Source: Tannerella sp.
GTDB lineage: Bacteria; Bacteroidota; Bacteroidia; Bacteroidales; Tannerellaceae
Assembly (NCBI GenBank): GCA_031288935.1
Contig: JAITQL010000023.1
Location: 1-6,488 of the forward strand
Direction: 5' to 3'
DNA: 6,488 nucleotides
Position 1 is the first letter of the stretch, and every line of letters begins with the position of its first letter. Positions 6,407 to 6,488 of the stretch are shown piece after piece. A model generated the notes under the pieces. The model did not search any database and was not told the origin of the DNA. It worked only from the letters and a program-made list of their open reading frames with translations. The position numbers and the translations under genes are program-made.

Positions 6407-6488
6407 GCGCTGTTGTTCAGGGAGCGCCCTCTGCCGTTGCATAAAGCGCGTTGCCCCGAACCGTCCGTCCGTCATTCTCCATTTTCCA

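Noticed and set aside
6416..6436. Hairpin AGGG-AGCG-CCCT as a terminator for the glycosidase gene
   Set aside because: The stem is 4 base pairs and no T-run follows.
6461..6474. CCGT repeated three times near the right edge
   Set aside because: Three short units are too few to distinguish from chance or coding sequence.

Overview
The window comes from a member of the Bacteroidota, most probably order Bacteroidales. Coding DNA is GC-rich and the gaps are AT-rich. Two complete promoters fit the Bacteroidetes sigma consensus TTTG-N20-TAnnTTTG, and a third site has a matching -7 box. Start sites mostly lack a Shine-Dalgarno sequence. The protein families also fit: a PspC-domain mini-protein, a DUF1460 amidase, a Bacteroidetes-type Crp/Fnr regulator, and lipoproteins among the glycoside hydrolases. 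I cannot fix the genus.

Layout. Bases 1-268 hold, on the minus strand, the 5' end of a GH78-type alpha-L-rhamnosidase lipoprotein that runs off the left edge; an unrelated plus-strand open frame lies over it. Bases 269-497 are a divergent intergenic region with promoter signals pointing both ways. From 498 to 3607 a plus-strand cluster encodes a 68-residue PspC-domain membrane protein, UvrB (excision-repair helicase) and an exported DUF1460 muropeptide amidase. The first two overlap by four bases and the third follows 12 bases later, so the three are probably one transcript. A new promoter at 3634-3666 drives a Crp/Fnr-family regulator with a GTG start (3701-4399). The last gene, 4470-6365, encodes an exported 631-residue protein that looks like a six-hairpin (alpha/alpha)6 glycosidase. 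Arrays of the hexamer ATTCAA lie directly on both sides of it. The final ~80 bases contain nothing I can call.

How the genes may work together. UvrB is housekeeping DNA repair; the PspC protein and the amidase are envelope and peptidoglycan functions sharing its transcript. The two outer genes are carbohydrate-degrading exported enzymes. The Crp/Fnr regulator lies 70 bases upstream of the second one with no recognisable promoter between them, so joint transcription is likely and regulation is possible, but the latter is not shown by the sequence.

No clearly new system is visible. The points most worth a second look are the paired ATTCAA arrays bracketing the glycosidase gene and the CxxC-x15-CxxC cysteine motif inside that exported enzyme.
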